A stretch of DNA of 64,000 nucleotides, taken from Cylicocyclus nassatus (Eukaryota; Nematoda; Chromadorea; Rhabditida; Strongylidae). Below, in pieces: positions 22,601 through 31,849 of this stretch. The stretch spans positions 4,696,123 to 4,760,122 of the forward strand of contig CATQJL010000112.1 of the NCBI GenBank assembly GCA_958299035.1, in the 5' to 3' direction. The stretch's first letter is position 1; every line of letters begins with the position of its first letter. Position numbers and translations under genes: made by a program. The notes under the pieces are model-generated. The model was not told the origin of the DNA and searched no databases. It worked only from the letters and a program-made list of their open reading frames with translations.

Positions 22601-24214
22601 TTCAGATAAAATCATATTTCTGCCCTTTTGTGATATGAGGATAGATGAATGTGGGCTGTATTGCGAAAGGTTTGCAGCCTCTGATGGTTTTTATCGCATT
22701 CAAAAATTTAGATTTTCTAAAAAGTTATAGTACGTCAAAGTAAGAACTCGCAAAATGCTTACTTTTTTGCATTCACCTAGTATTTTGCTATTGTAAGAAA
22801 GAGCAGATGCTAGCATCAGTGTGAATCTCATTCTTCTGTAGCATAATTGTAAGAATCCATGCATAGCTAGTGGTTTGATGATGTAAGCCTCCGAACTGAC
22901 CAGATTCTGGCACAGTCTCGATCCAAACCTTTTTTGGTAGCGCTATCGATTTTGTTGTGGAGCTGTCTATGTTGTATCAAGATTTCCTTGTTCTTGTGTT
23001 TTAGGCACTTGCGGCCTTTGTAGCTGCAGCGTATCCTCCGCGCATTGATGTGTTTACGTATCGTTGTGTTCGTTATAGTATTGTCCCTAGCGAAGCTGCA
23101 GCATGTACGTTCATGTGCATAGGTGGAACCATTGTATTCGGATACATTGTCACGACTTCACGATTTTTACATCAATTTGATTTTTTTCCGCACATGCAGA
23201 CATTATGCGCTTAATTTTACAGTATCATTAAAGAGGGCCGATAACATTAAAGGAAGCATCCGGGCAGATTTGGATATTTTCGGGTACTATCATAACGGAG
23301 TACCACGGCCTCGATCGAGGACAATGGCCCAAATCCGACATTTGAAGACTGAAAAAGGAGGAAATCAGAGCAGAAAAGACTGAGTCTCGGGGACCACGCC
23401 CACTCCCTCGCACCGCCCGCCCTCTTGAACGAACTCTCCCCAACCCTTGACTGTTTTCACGTGGCAGACACAATCGAACAGATAGTATCTACCTGTTGAT
23501 GTTTGCTTTTGACAAGGTTAGCATTGGGAGCATTGAGTCTACGGTTCTTACAAAATTGTCTCAAAAATGGGGGGGGGGGAGGAATTCACGCGTTTTAAGT
23601 GCTACATTTGGAATCAGCGCCATAAAAAGGCCTGGATAAGGCAAAAAAATAGAAGTCGAGGTTCCGCCTGGGCGCTGCCTTCAACACTATCAATCTCTGA
23701 AGCGTTGGCTAAGAAACCGTTGAAGTAACACATGGCAATTTCTGTTGTCATACTTTTGATTGTATGAAAAAGTTGACGCTTTTTCTGACAGTGCATTCGT
23801 GGCCAGCGAAATCTTGAGTGATAACTGCCTTTTCGAGGTATCGCTTACTTTGTGTAATTCTTCTATCGCTTTCAAGCTTTGGATTCCAACACTCAAACCG
23901 CTAGCCAATGATACCTTACCATCTTTGCAAGCTTTGCGAATGAACTGTAAATGCGTGACAGAGCTGAATACTTAGTAATAGTTGCTCTAATATGAATACT
24001 CTAAAGTTTCTTCCTGCTAAAGTAATCACTATCCAATTGTATTCGGGTTCCGATCCTCGATCAAACACTCTGAATTTATAGATTTCCAAATCTTCTGCTG
24101 AAAGAATACGACAAGATACCTGCAAAAATGCTTTGTTTTTGACTTCTGTTCCATGTGTAGCAAGATAAAAAGCTCAAATTTCAGCATAGGTACTGGTGGA
24201 TTTTTCTTTTCCAT
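19636..24214 (-). CDS. CK1/TTBK-like (TTBKL) kinase, probable pseudokinase, 5' end not found
   Basis: Minus-strand exons: 24214-24120, 24069-24000, 23944-23849, 21153-21070, 20977-20877, 20826-20709, 20575-20506, 20453-20332, 19785-19636; phases match and give 301 aa to the TAG. Recognised in order: N-lobe helix C region (VPMLKFELFILLHME), hinge (YNWIVITLAGRNFR), helix E (GIQSLKAIEELHK), catalytic loop GFVHRSLNPSTFAIGR, DFG (VYILDFGFAHEY), activation segment GSARYAPRNAYLNRE, DDLEMWLYVVVE, YQKSVRT and LPVEFVDIMK. The order matches the worm CK1/TTBKL group, which is expanded in nematodes. The catalytic Asp of HRD is Ser, the loop Lys is Asn and the loop Asn is Thr, so activity is doubtful although DFG remains. 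The tail (PAQTPATAPTPVTPTPAK) is low complexity. The exons for the glycine loop and VAIK lysine were not found; the first ATG listed may be internal. Confidence 0.85.
20113..20288. mobile_element. Palindromic MITE, family 1, copy 3, in the last kinase intron
   Basis: Left end CCCTTCGATTCGACTGGCTT, core GATCAGAGAGCACGCGCGCG, right end complementary (GCCATTCCTATGATTCAAAGG). It sits in the intron between the exons at 20453-20332 and 19785-19636, leaving both splice sites intact. Confidence 0.8.
22250..23383 (+). CDS. Candidate small plus-strand gene nested in a kinase intron
   Basis: Inside the 2.7 kb intron between 23849 and 21153 the plus strand has a run of splice-bounded open segments. They are: about 22253-22470 (includes LPDDLRRALRVALLLTVLQK); 22573-22670, after a textbook branch point and acceptor (tactaacaaactatgcag), product SWFVEDEVSDKIIFLPFCDM; 23005-23108 (YPPRIDVFTYRCVRYSIVP) with donor gtacgt; and 23222-23383 after attttacag, ending in TGA (RADLDIFGYYHNG, then RPRSRTMAQIRHLK). 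The last two join in phase. The joins before them do not resolve cleanly, so some exons may be wrong or the gene decayed. No family is recognised. The minus strand of 22258-22442 is also open and ends at a donor (gtaagc), so strand is not certain there. Confidence 0.4.
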
Positions 24215-24540
24215 CTAAAAAAAAACATCTGCAACTGAACTGATTTGGTAGAATGGATACTTGCATACTTGCTCAAAATATGGAAACAGTTTGGAATATC
24301 TGTGGTTTTTATGTGGTTGCACATAGGCTATCGGAGCAAGAATTGATAGCCTAATTATATTAAGCTTTGCCAGCTGTGCAACGATGTGAACAAGGGATTC
24401 GATATCGAAACAAACTGAAGATGCATCCATTCAGTCTGCTTCTGCAGCGGAGAGTAAGCACAGTGTGATTGACATAGCCACTGTCACCACAGAATGCAAG
24501 GCCAATTGAACTTAATCAGCCTCCAAAGCAAAATATGGTG
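24215..24540. other. Region 5' of the visible kinase exons
   Basis: Searched on the minus strand for the missing glycine-rich loop and VAIK exons; none was recognised. A 71-codon minus-strand frame (24430-24215) is open but does not resemble a kinase N-lobe. Confidence 0.4.
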
Positions 24541-25000
24541 TTAAAGGCAGTGTCCGGAAAATAACTCGATTTTGAGATTTTGTGCTTATACGGGCCTATT
24601 CGCTATGCTGCATCCGAAAATTCACACTGGAAAGCGCGAAAACGGCAAAAAAGCGCTTTAGCGCATTAGAGACATAGCAAGTGAGCGGGGTCCTCCCCCT
24701 TGTGAATTCACACTCCCAGCTTCTGAAGCGGACTTCTCGATTCCGCTAGCCGTTCTAACATCGTTACCAGCCAAGTGCGAATAACTGACATGAAACCGGA
24801 AGCGAGAAGATCGCTCCGGAAGCTGAAAGCATGAAATCGCAGTGGGGAGGACCCCGATCACCTGCTGATTCCTTCTGCGTTAGAGCCGTTTTTCGCCGTT
24901 TTCGCGCTCTCCAATGTGCATTTTCGCATTCAGCGTAGCGAATAGGCACGGGCAGGCACAAAATCTCGAAATCGAGTTTTTGCCCGGACACCGCCTTTAA
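24541..25000. mobile_element. TTAA-flanked long-TIR MITE
   Basis: Starts TTAAAGGCAGTGTCCGG and ends as its complement (CCGGACACCGCCTTTAA). The inverted repeats extend inwards for roughly 140 bp (ACTCGATTTTGAGATTTTGTGC against GCACAAAATCTCGAAATCGAGT; CGCTATGCTGCATCCGAAAA against its partner). The TTAA at both ends fits a TTAA target duplication, as in piggyBac-type palindromic elements of nematodes. 460 bp, non-coding; the open frames in it mirror each other. Confidence 0.75.
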
Positions 25001-25021
25001 GCCCAGTGTTACGATCTAGTA

Positions 25022-25322
25022 CTTCCCTCCTCATCCTTCCCGCAAACGGTCGGCTAGCTTTAGCTCTGATCTATACCGTCCACCAAGGATAGGATCAAGA
25101 AGACAAGGTGGAGGAAACCGTGGCTGGTCCACTGCGTCCACTTGGTCAAGAAGTCATGGACCAAGATCGCGATGTCACAAGAATGCGCCGGCTGGTACAA
25201 GCAAGAAGATTCTTGTCATCGAAGACAATCGGAATCGAAGATGCACTCAAGCCAGGTAAGATATCATCGCGGTATTCAATGCATATAACCGCTGAGGATG
25301 AATAAATGTATGTATGTATGTA
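25022..25322 (+). mobile_element. Retroposon with (TGTA)n tail and 13 bp target duplication
   Basis: The 13-mer TTACGATCTAGTA occurs directly before (25009-25021) and directly after (25323-25335) this 300 bp stretch, an exact target-site duplication. The right end is a microsatellite-like tail, AATAAATGTATGTATGTATG. This is the structure of a LINE or LINE-mobilised short element inserted in plus orientation. The body is open for 65 codons (25108-25305), but no reverse transcriptase or tRNA head is recognised, so it may be a 5'-truncated LINE end or a SINE. Confidence 0.75.
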
Positions 25323-25335
25323 TTACGATCTAGTA

Positions 25336-27989
25336 TCAGTACTTCTTCATATCCAGTTGTTGTTGTACTACTGATTTTTTGCATGTGGTAATGTAAAACA
25401 TGTAAAGGCAGGTAGTCCGCAAAGGTGGCGCCATTCTTTTTTTATTCTGTTTCACTTCCAGAATAGTCTGAACCCTTGAAAAGAGCAATGTAAATGTAGC
25501 TGACATAAAGAACATCGGTTCTATTCTGGTTGGAAGAGGATTAGCATCTGGATCAACTGTATCTTCCTTGTCCGTCGTGCTGCACGAGTGATTAGAATTG
25601 GGTCCCTATCGTTTTTATCGCGGGTGATTATTGACCAGTGTTTTCGTATCACAGTCGAAACCCTATGAACCATGAAGAAATTCACCAGAATATTTCGTCT
25701 TCGTGTTCTGCGCTTATCATGCGGTAGTATCCAGTTCGCTGCAGCTGTACAGTTTGTCTCAAGCCGAAACGTTGGCGTGAATATTCGCGCTCGCAGCGCT
25801 AGGAGTTAGTGCTGGGATGCGCATTGACAGAGAGAGAAATGTTTGAAGAGATAGCAGCAAGCAAGCCGTAGACGTGACGCAGAATCGCGTCTATGCACAT
25901 GCGCATCATTCCAATTTTGGCCATCCGGAATGCGATACACTGTAGTCCATTTACAGCGAAGCACATCACGTGTTCCCCATCTTATCTAGTTCTTGGCATA
26001 AGCAGCAGCGTTTCTTTCCAATCTCTAACGTAGGTCAGATTCTCACCTTTACCTGTATTATCGATTCATTAGGGAAATAAGTCCATGCACAACCGTGATG
26101 ATAGTACGACATTTCCGTACAGAACCGCGTGCGACCTGCACTTTCGTTTTAGCAGATATGGGGAGGTAGACTTGTTGCGTGCACGTTATATGAGTGCTTT
26201 TACACAACTTCAAAGAATCCACTTTGATTTTAAAGGGCTTAGAAAACGACTGGCTAGTGTTCTGTCAAAGTAAGAATAGTCTCCTGTAGTAAAGTGCAAT
26301 TTTTGGTGGCTTTCGATGTGGAATGGCTGTTTGTCATTTCTTCTGAAACTGCTCACAAACGTCACAAATTATTACCTTAAGTGCTGCAAGATAGCCTTTT
26401 TTCGCATGTTGCACTACATAGATCGTGTTAAAGCAACGTTCTGGTTCGATTGGTCGAACAACTTTCCAATTTCCAATAACTTCTCCCTAAAGGAAAAATT
26501 GAACAGGCGTTATGCTTCTAAACATCCATCTTTGATTCGCCAAATTTCTACCTCTCCTAGAGCTTTGATATCCTTGCTTGCTTTTTCTCTAGCCGAATGC
26601 AGGTCTTTTGGACAAGCTCGATCAGCATCCGTAAACGCTGTCTCAGCTCCAGGCGTTTTATCCACTTCTTTCATAGCCATGTTTTATATTTCTGTCTAAT
26701 ATTGCAATCTGAAACGATTCCATTGGCAGAAGCTTTCCGTCTTGTTGTTGTCACAGCAGATATACTTGTTACTGTAGAAGGCGTTTGAATGAGTGTGAAG
26801 CAAATCTGAAAATGAAACAAACTTATTCAAGGCGGAGCTTAAATACAGGCGGTTTAGCTCAGAACGTCCGCATTCTAAGTTGCAAAATTTGGAGAATCGT
26901 CTTATTCATTCTTTGATACTCTCGAAAAGCGGTTAGAACTAGGTCTCCTTTCCCACAGAAGAGCTTGAAAATGACACGAATTTTGTGCACGTTTCATCCA
27001 ATGAACTATAGGCTCAACTGAAGTTGCAGCTTGTAAGATCCAGTGCCGATGCATATCTCTGCAAATATCTCTGATGCTCCACTTCAGACACGGTGAAACA
27101 TATCCTCTTTGTTTAATTCCTCGGAAAAGATATCCAGTTTGCCCCTATGCCAGTAGCCACAAATCATGGCCTAAACGCTTACAAGAAGTTTCCGTTATGA
27201 CATGCTCACCATACTCGAACCATAGCTGCTTCCCGGAAGAACGCTTCTTCATTAGTTCTTTGTCGTTAATGAGTGCCCTCACTACTGTGCGTTGTTCCAG
27301 TCACTAGGTAAGTCTAAAAAGAATGTTGAAGGTTGGCGGTAGTTCGACTGCTTATGGAAAGGAGGAGGAAGACGAATGAGATAAATTGCTTGAACTGCTG
27401 CACTCAATATCAACCGCTCACTGCCTCCACACGGCAGGTTCGACTGATACTCGGCGCTTCGCTGCCTCTTACATTTTTCAATTTTCCCTGTCTGCGAGAA
27501 TATGAGGTTTCGGTGAATTTGCCAGTTTGCACAATATATTTCGAGTAACCTGTGTAAAGAGGTAACACTGATAATATAATCTTCGCTTTATCACTTCATT
27601 TTATCTCAAGCATTCTAAGCAAATTATAGTTTGTAATCTACAAAAGCTGCAATGTGTCCGAGTTGCTGTTGGCTCAAAAACATAATTATCACAGAAAGTC
27701 CGAACCTTGCGAGCAGAGAACATATATAGCTTGAGCATCATTATCATTCCTTTCTCCAACTGCTATCTCGCTTTGTAACCATAAAAATTTACAACTGGCT
27801 TAGCTGCAACACTATTTGCTCTGTGATTCAGTGCGCGTGATGCTGAAAATCTACCAGTCACGTCACTCCAGCTCAAAGCCGCCCATGTTCTTGTTTTTTG
27901 ATGTTTGTTAGCAGAATAGATAGAAAGTCTATTTCTCACTTGACGAAATAAAATATTATTTCATCGCGAAGTTTCACAGTAGTATTACC
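25336..27989. other. Intergenic, no supported gene
   Basis: 2.65 kb with only weak coding hints (see 26510-26680). Several plus-strand frames of 60-127 codons (26085-26273, 26316-26699, 27074-27307) lack splice context and family signal. Confidence 0.4.
26510..26680 (-). CDS. Unidentified 56-codon minus-strand frame
   Basis: ATG at 26680 to TAA at 26510. The product is hydrophilic with balanced codon use (MAMKEVDKTPGAETAF at the start, EVEIWRIKDGCLEA at the end). About 130 bp upstream is a clean acceptor (tgtttcattttcag) opening a different frame of 44 codons. A possible donor (GAG|gtagaa) is inside the frame. This could be a fragment of an unrecognised spliced gene; evidence is weak. Confidence 0.2.
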   Translation of the reverse strand: MAMKEVDKTPGAETAFTDADRACPKDLHSAREKASKDIKALGEVEIWRIKDGCLEA

Positions 27990-29010
27990 CAGTGGCGGTC
28001 CCAGCTCAGGGATTCGCGCCGTGCGAGCGGTCCTCCTATAAGGGCTCGCGTACAAGCGGTCGACATAAGCCTAAAGCTTCCGTGCGTGCGGCAAACAGCT
28101 GAAGTGTCGTCCTAGCGGCAAGCAATGTTACCGTGCAAACGGCCTGCAATACGATTGCTCGAGCGAGCGGCCAGCAATGCGTCCGTCTTATCGGTCGGCA
28201 ATACATGTTGCCGTGCAAGCGGTCAACAGTGACCTCTATTTTCTGCTCACTATTTTCACACATTGTGAGCGTAAACGGTACCTGCGTGAGATACGACGCA
28301 GCGTTTAGGCTGGCTAAGCGTCGACATATTTTGCTATCAACGTTTCCTCACCCGCAAAGCTGGAATGAACCTTTGTGAGGCTACAGTTATCAAGAGTGAT
28401 GATGTGGGCCCTTCCATGAAAAGTCTGGGTAGTGCTGCAGGCATTGATCCATGTTCCCAGAATGTGGAAATGATTAACATACCCAAGCAAAATGGTCAAA
28501 ATACCCCATATAAACCTACAACAGCAGCAAGCGAGCGGCCGACCTTCCTCGCGCAAGCGGCGAGCATTAGAAACCTTGCGGGCGCCCCACGTTAACCGTG
28601 CTAACGGCCCTTGACGACCGTACAATCGCACGCACCAACGAGCGATTGTAAGTTCGTCGCTGGCCGCCCGCACGGTGCGAGTCCCTGAGAGGGTTTCGAA
28701 AACCGGGAGGATGGGGGGGGGCGGCAAAAATTTTTCTCAAATGAAGGTGCGTGTAGCCACGCACTACGAAAAATTTTTTGGGGTGCTTCTCAAAATTTTT
28801 GCGGCTCCATAACCCCTAAGATTTTGAAAAAGGAGCGTGGCGTCAGCCTGCAAGGCTAATTTGTTTAAAAAATTTTAAAAATTATTTCAATTATTTACAA
28901 GAATAAACAAGTCACTTGCACATTTTCATAGCCCATGTAGATTTGAAAAATCTCTCGACCCATTCTCGGGGGGGGGGGGGGAGCGCCCCCCCCCCCTCGG
29001 CCCGCCACTG
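27990..29010. mobile_element. TIR element with internal arrays of CGG-centred units
   Basis: The ends are inverted: CAGTGGCGGTCCC at 27990 and GGCCCGCCACTG at 29010. Inside the left end are about eight degenerate units centred on GCGGTC or ACGGCC followed by AGCAAT-like words, spaced 24-31 bp between 28027 and 28225. Similar units recur at 28530-28620. A poly-G/poly-C hairpin lies at 28969-28996. A plus-strand frame at 28365-28595 (SDDVGPSMKSLGSAAGIDP) has coding-like composition and might be captured sequence. The CAG...CTG ends resemble hAT elements; the flanks GTATTACC and GTATAC.. only partly match. Confidence 0.6.
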
Positions 29011-29015
29011 GTATA

Positions 29016-29185
29016 CAGTCTGCCCCAATCCTAACCAGGCCAAAATTGGCTTGGCGGGAGTGCGCGTCGCGCGGGTTTCGCGCCACTTCTGCGTCTAGCT
29101 AGTCTGCTCTCTCCTCAATCTCTTCGCTCTCTGCGACAGCGCGCGTATGCCGACGGTTCGGCCTGATCCCGATTGAGGCAGACTG
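29016..29185. mobile_element. TA-flanked MITE
   Basis: The ends CAGTCTGCCCCAATC and GATTGAGGCAGACTG are inverted and flanked by TA on both sides (29014-29015, 29186-29187), the Tc1/mariner target signature. 170 bp, non-coding. It starts 5 bp after the end of the preceding element. Confidence 0.7.
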
Positions 29186-29500
29186 TACCTGTAACCGATC
29201 AATCTGTGCTGAATCAACTGCCATTTTAGAGAAGTGTGACACACAATCGTCCTATCCGTATGTTTATGTTCGCTTTTATGAACATTATGATCACAATTAG
29301 TGGTCAAATATGCAGCATTTTTTACGCCGCAGTAATGTAAACTTCGCTAGCATTGCGCTGGCGCAAAGGCAACACTCGAGCAAGCTCTTTGTGTAGTTGC
29401 AAATTTATTCGCATATTGTCCCAGCTACTCCAAAAATTGAAAAAATGCTTTGTCAAATGTTTCTAATCATAGATTCGAATAAGGAAATTTCTAATAGCTA

Positions 29501-30865
29501 CCTAACTTAGCTCGGCCTTTTGGTAGAAGGCATATATATTCTAAATCAGCCTCAAACGCTGATTCCAAATATGCTATTCTCAGCTGCCACGCACCATTTC
29601 GAAGCGAGTTATGGGCTTTTTTCTACGCAAAATTGGCATATTGCTGAACATGAGAAGACTGCCTGTAGATAAAAATCTGAAAAAATAAGGTGCTGAGGTA
29701 TCGAAATAGTACAAATCCAATCTTTTTTCACTAAAATAGCTTAACGCAGGTGTATCAGCACTTAAATGATGATGACTTGATGCCCGTGAGTCAATGAGCA
29801 TGCCAGTTTTGCGCTGGAAAAAGGCCATAACTCGCTTCGGAATGGTGCGTGTCAGCTAGATATAGCATATTTGGAATCAGCGTTTGAAGTTGATTCAGAC
29901 TATACAGGGTGTCCCAAAAAGATGTGCACACTGTTTGATCGTTAATAACTCTCTTGCTTTCATGTCTTTTGCCGAGCTTGAGGTACCATTCTGTAGAGCG
30001 AGGATAAACTTAGATTTACAGTATGGAGCGAACCACCAATCACTCTTCGTTACTGTAGGATCACGGTAAGAACTCTCAGCATACAGCGTCACTGTGGAAT
30101 AAGCCTTTTGATGGAGTAACTCCGAAAAAATTTAGAGAATTTTGTAACAAGATTTTCAAGCGTGCTGACTTTACTATTAGGTTGTCCGGAAATTAATGCA
30201 GGTTTTGAATTCCAACCGCAATAAGTCATACACTTCTCATTTCTAAGTAGGATGCAATAAATCATTCGATAGAGCAAAGCAATCTCTACAAGATGGCAGT
30301 CTTGATTTTGTAACAGCTCTATTCCACCACGAGTTTCGAGCCAAAAACTAAAAAGATTCAACTACACAAAAAATCGAGAAAAATCGTAACTCAGTTCATA
30401 AAAATCCTACAAAAATTCTAATTCGCTCACGTAAACACTATCCACATAAGACATCTATGTACGCCGTTGCCGTATTTTTTTCTCGGTTAGAAACCAAGAA
30501 AACGAAGATTTTCATGTTTCTGCCAAAGTGATCCTGTGCCGTTCCCACATAAGTAGTTGTATACTACTTTACCTGTAGAAGTACAAACGTAAATTTCCAG
30601 CTCTCTACAAGCTTCAGTTCTCGAGAAATTTGAATTTTAGCTTGAACCACATGACTAGGAAAAGTGTATTCGATATTTACAGTGAACAGATTCACTCAAA
30701 AGCGTAGGAACTATCATAAAAAAAATGCCGTAGACTTTTTATGGTTAATTCAAGCGTGAAAAAACAACGAAAAACTTACGACTCCCGTCGGGTTTGGAAA
30801 AGTCACGATATCGTCCCAGGAACACCCTGTATATGTCCCTTGCCAAAAGGCCGAGCTAAGTTAGG
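29501..30865. mobile_element. Composite TIR element with inner foldback and captured gene fragment
   Basis: Outer inverted ends: CCTAACTTAGCTCGGCC at 29501 and GGCCGAGCTAAGTTAGG ending at 30865. Within it, 29550-29630 and 29825-29895 form a foldback (ACGCTGATTCCAAATATGCT against AGCATATTTGGAATCAGCGT). A second inverted pair, ATACAGGGTGTCCC at 29900 and GGAACACCCTGTAT at 30819, brackets about 930 bp that includes the inverted scavenger-receptor fragment at 30687-30826. No transposase is recognised. Confidence 0.55.
30687..30826 (-). pseudogene. Inverted duplicate of part of exon 3 and intron 3 of the first CD36-like gene
   Basis: The reverse complement matches 32704-32844 almost perfectly; two single-base indels were seen by eye. 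It covers the last part of exon 3 (WDDIVTFPNPTG), the splice donor and about 90 bp of intron. Intron sequence shows it was copied from DNA, not from mRNA. It lies about 1 kb upstream of the gene start and in the opposite orientation. Confidence 0.85.
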
Positions 30866-31849
30866 TCAGCTTCCCTTGTAATATGTCTTCATAGACTTTG
30901 CTGTAAGCTAAGCAGGTTTGCTAATATATTTGTTCGAATCAATAGGATAATAATGTTCTCAGAAGACTCAAAGAAATCCACACTTGCTTCCTACGTACAC
31001 GATTGAATATCTAACCTTAACTAGTTTACTTCAATGCTTTAGCAGCAAACGCGCCGAGATTACATCGTAAATAGCATGGTCCTCATCAACCGCTGCCGTC
31101 GCGGTCTCCGCAATGAGCATCTGAATATGGAAGTACAATGATTATCATAAGTCTAACTACAGAGAAGAGGCACAATTACTAGCGGAGGAACAAGTGTTTT
31201 TAAAATTTTACATGGAACTTCCGTTTTTTGGGCATTTAGAGTGATCAAGAATTTGGCTTCAAATTTTGGGTGGATCAAAGATGGTGCAATTATGGTTGCC
31301 ATCTTGTAAAGCTTGATTTGTTTTATAGAATATCGAATAGTGTCCCTCATACATTTTCGTGGCACAACTTGGAGTGCCATAACAATTAAATAAGCAACAC
31401 CTCTCTCCAACTTAACAGATCACAGGTATCTGGCAACTTGCTTGCATGCTTTTTATATTTTGAAGGCCAGCACAGCGAAGGGTCTCGCGTACACTCCGGA
31501 ATGCCTCAAATAACATGACTCCTTGAGGACCAAAAAATGCTTACAACTTGCACCGAGAATGCTCAACGTTGTAGAGTTAACGTGTGGAAACAAAGCACAA
31601 TTTTTTTCGCAAATTTCTGTCTCGTTTCTCACAAAAAAGCAACCGTCGATATGATAGCTATATGGTGATGTCAGCTAGCAATGTCAGCTTTCCACTGCAT
31701 AGTTATTTACTGATAAGGGTTAGTTGTAGCAATGTCCTGTACAAGATTTTCTCATCCTTTCTCATTCTTTCTTTACCACCTTAGGTACTGAATATCAAAA
31801 TGTCCATCCTTTCATGTTCTGATATTTTGATGTTGATTGCTTCTCAGAT
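30866..31849. other. Upstream region of the first CD36-like gene
   Basis: About 1 kb without recognised exons. It ends in the acceptor gattgcttctcag at 31835-31847, 2 nt before the ATG, a likely trans-splice site. Confidence 0.45.

Noticed and set aside
24658..24991. Overlapping minus-strand frames
   Set aside because: Both come from the arms of the TTAA-flanked inverted repeat.
28895..29098. Paired open frames with Gly/Pro runs on both strands
   Set aside because: They are translations of the poly-G/poly-C hairpin at 28969-28996.
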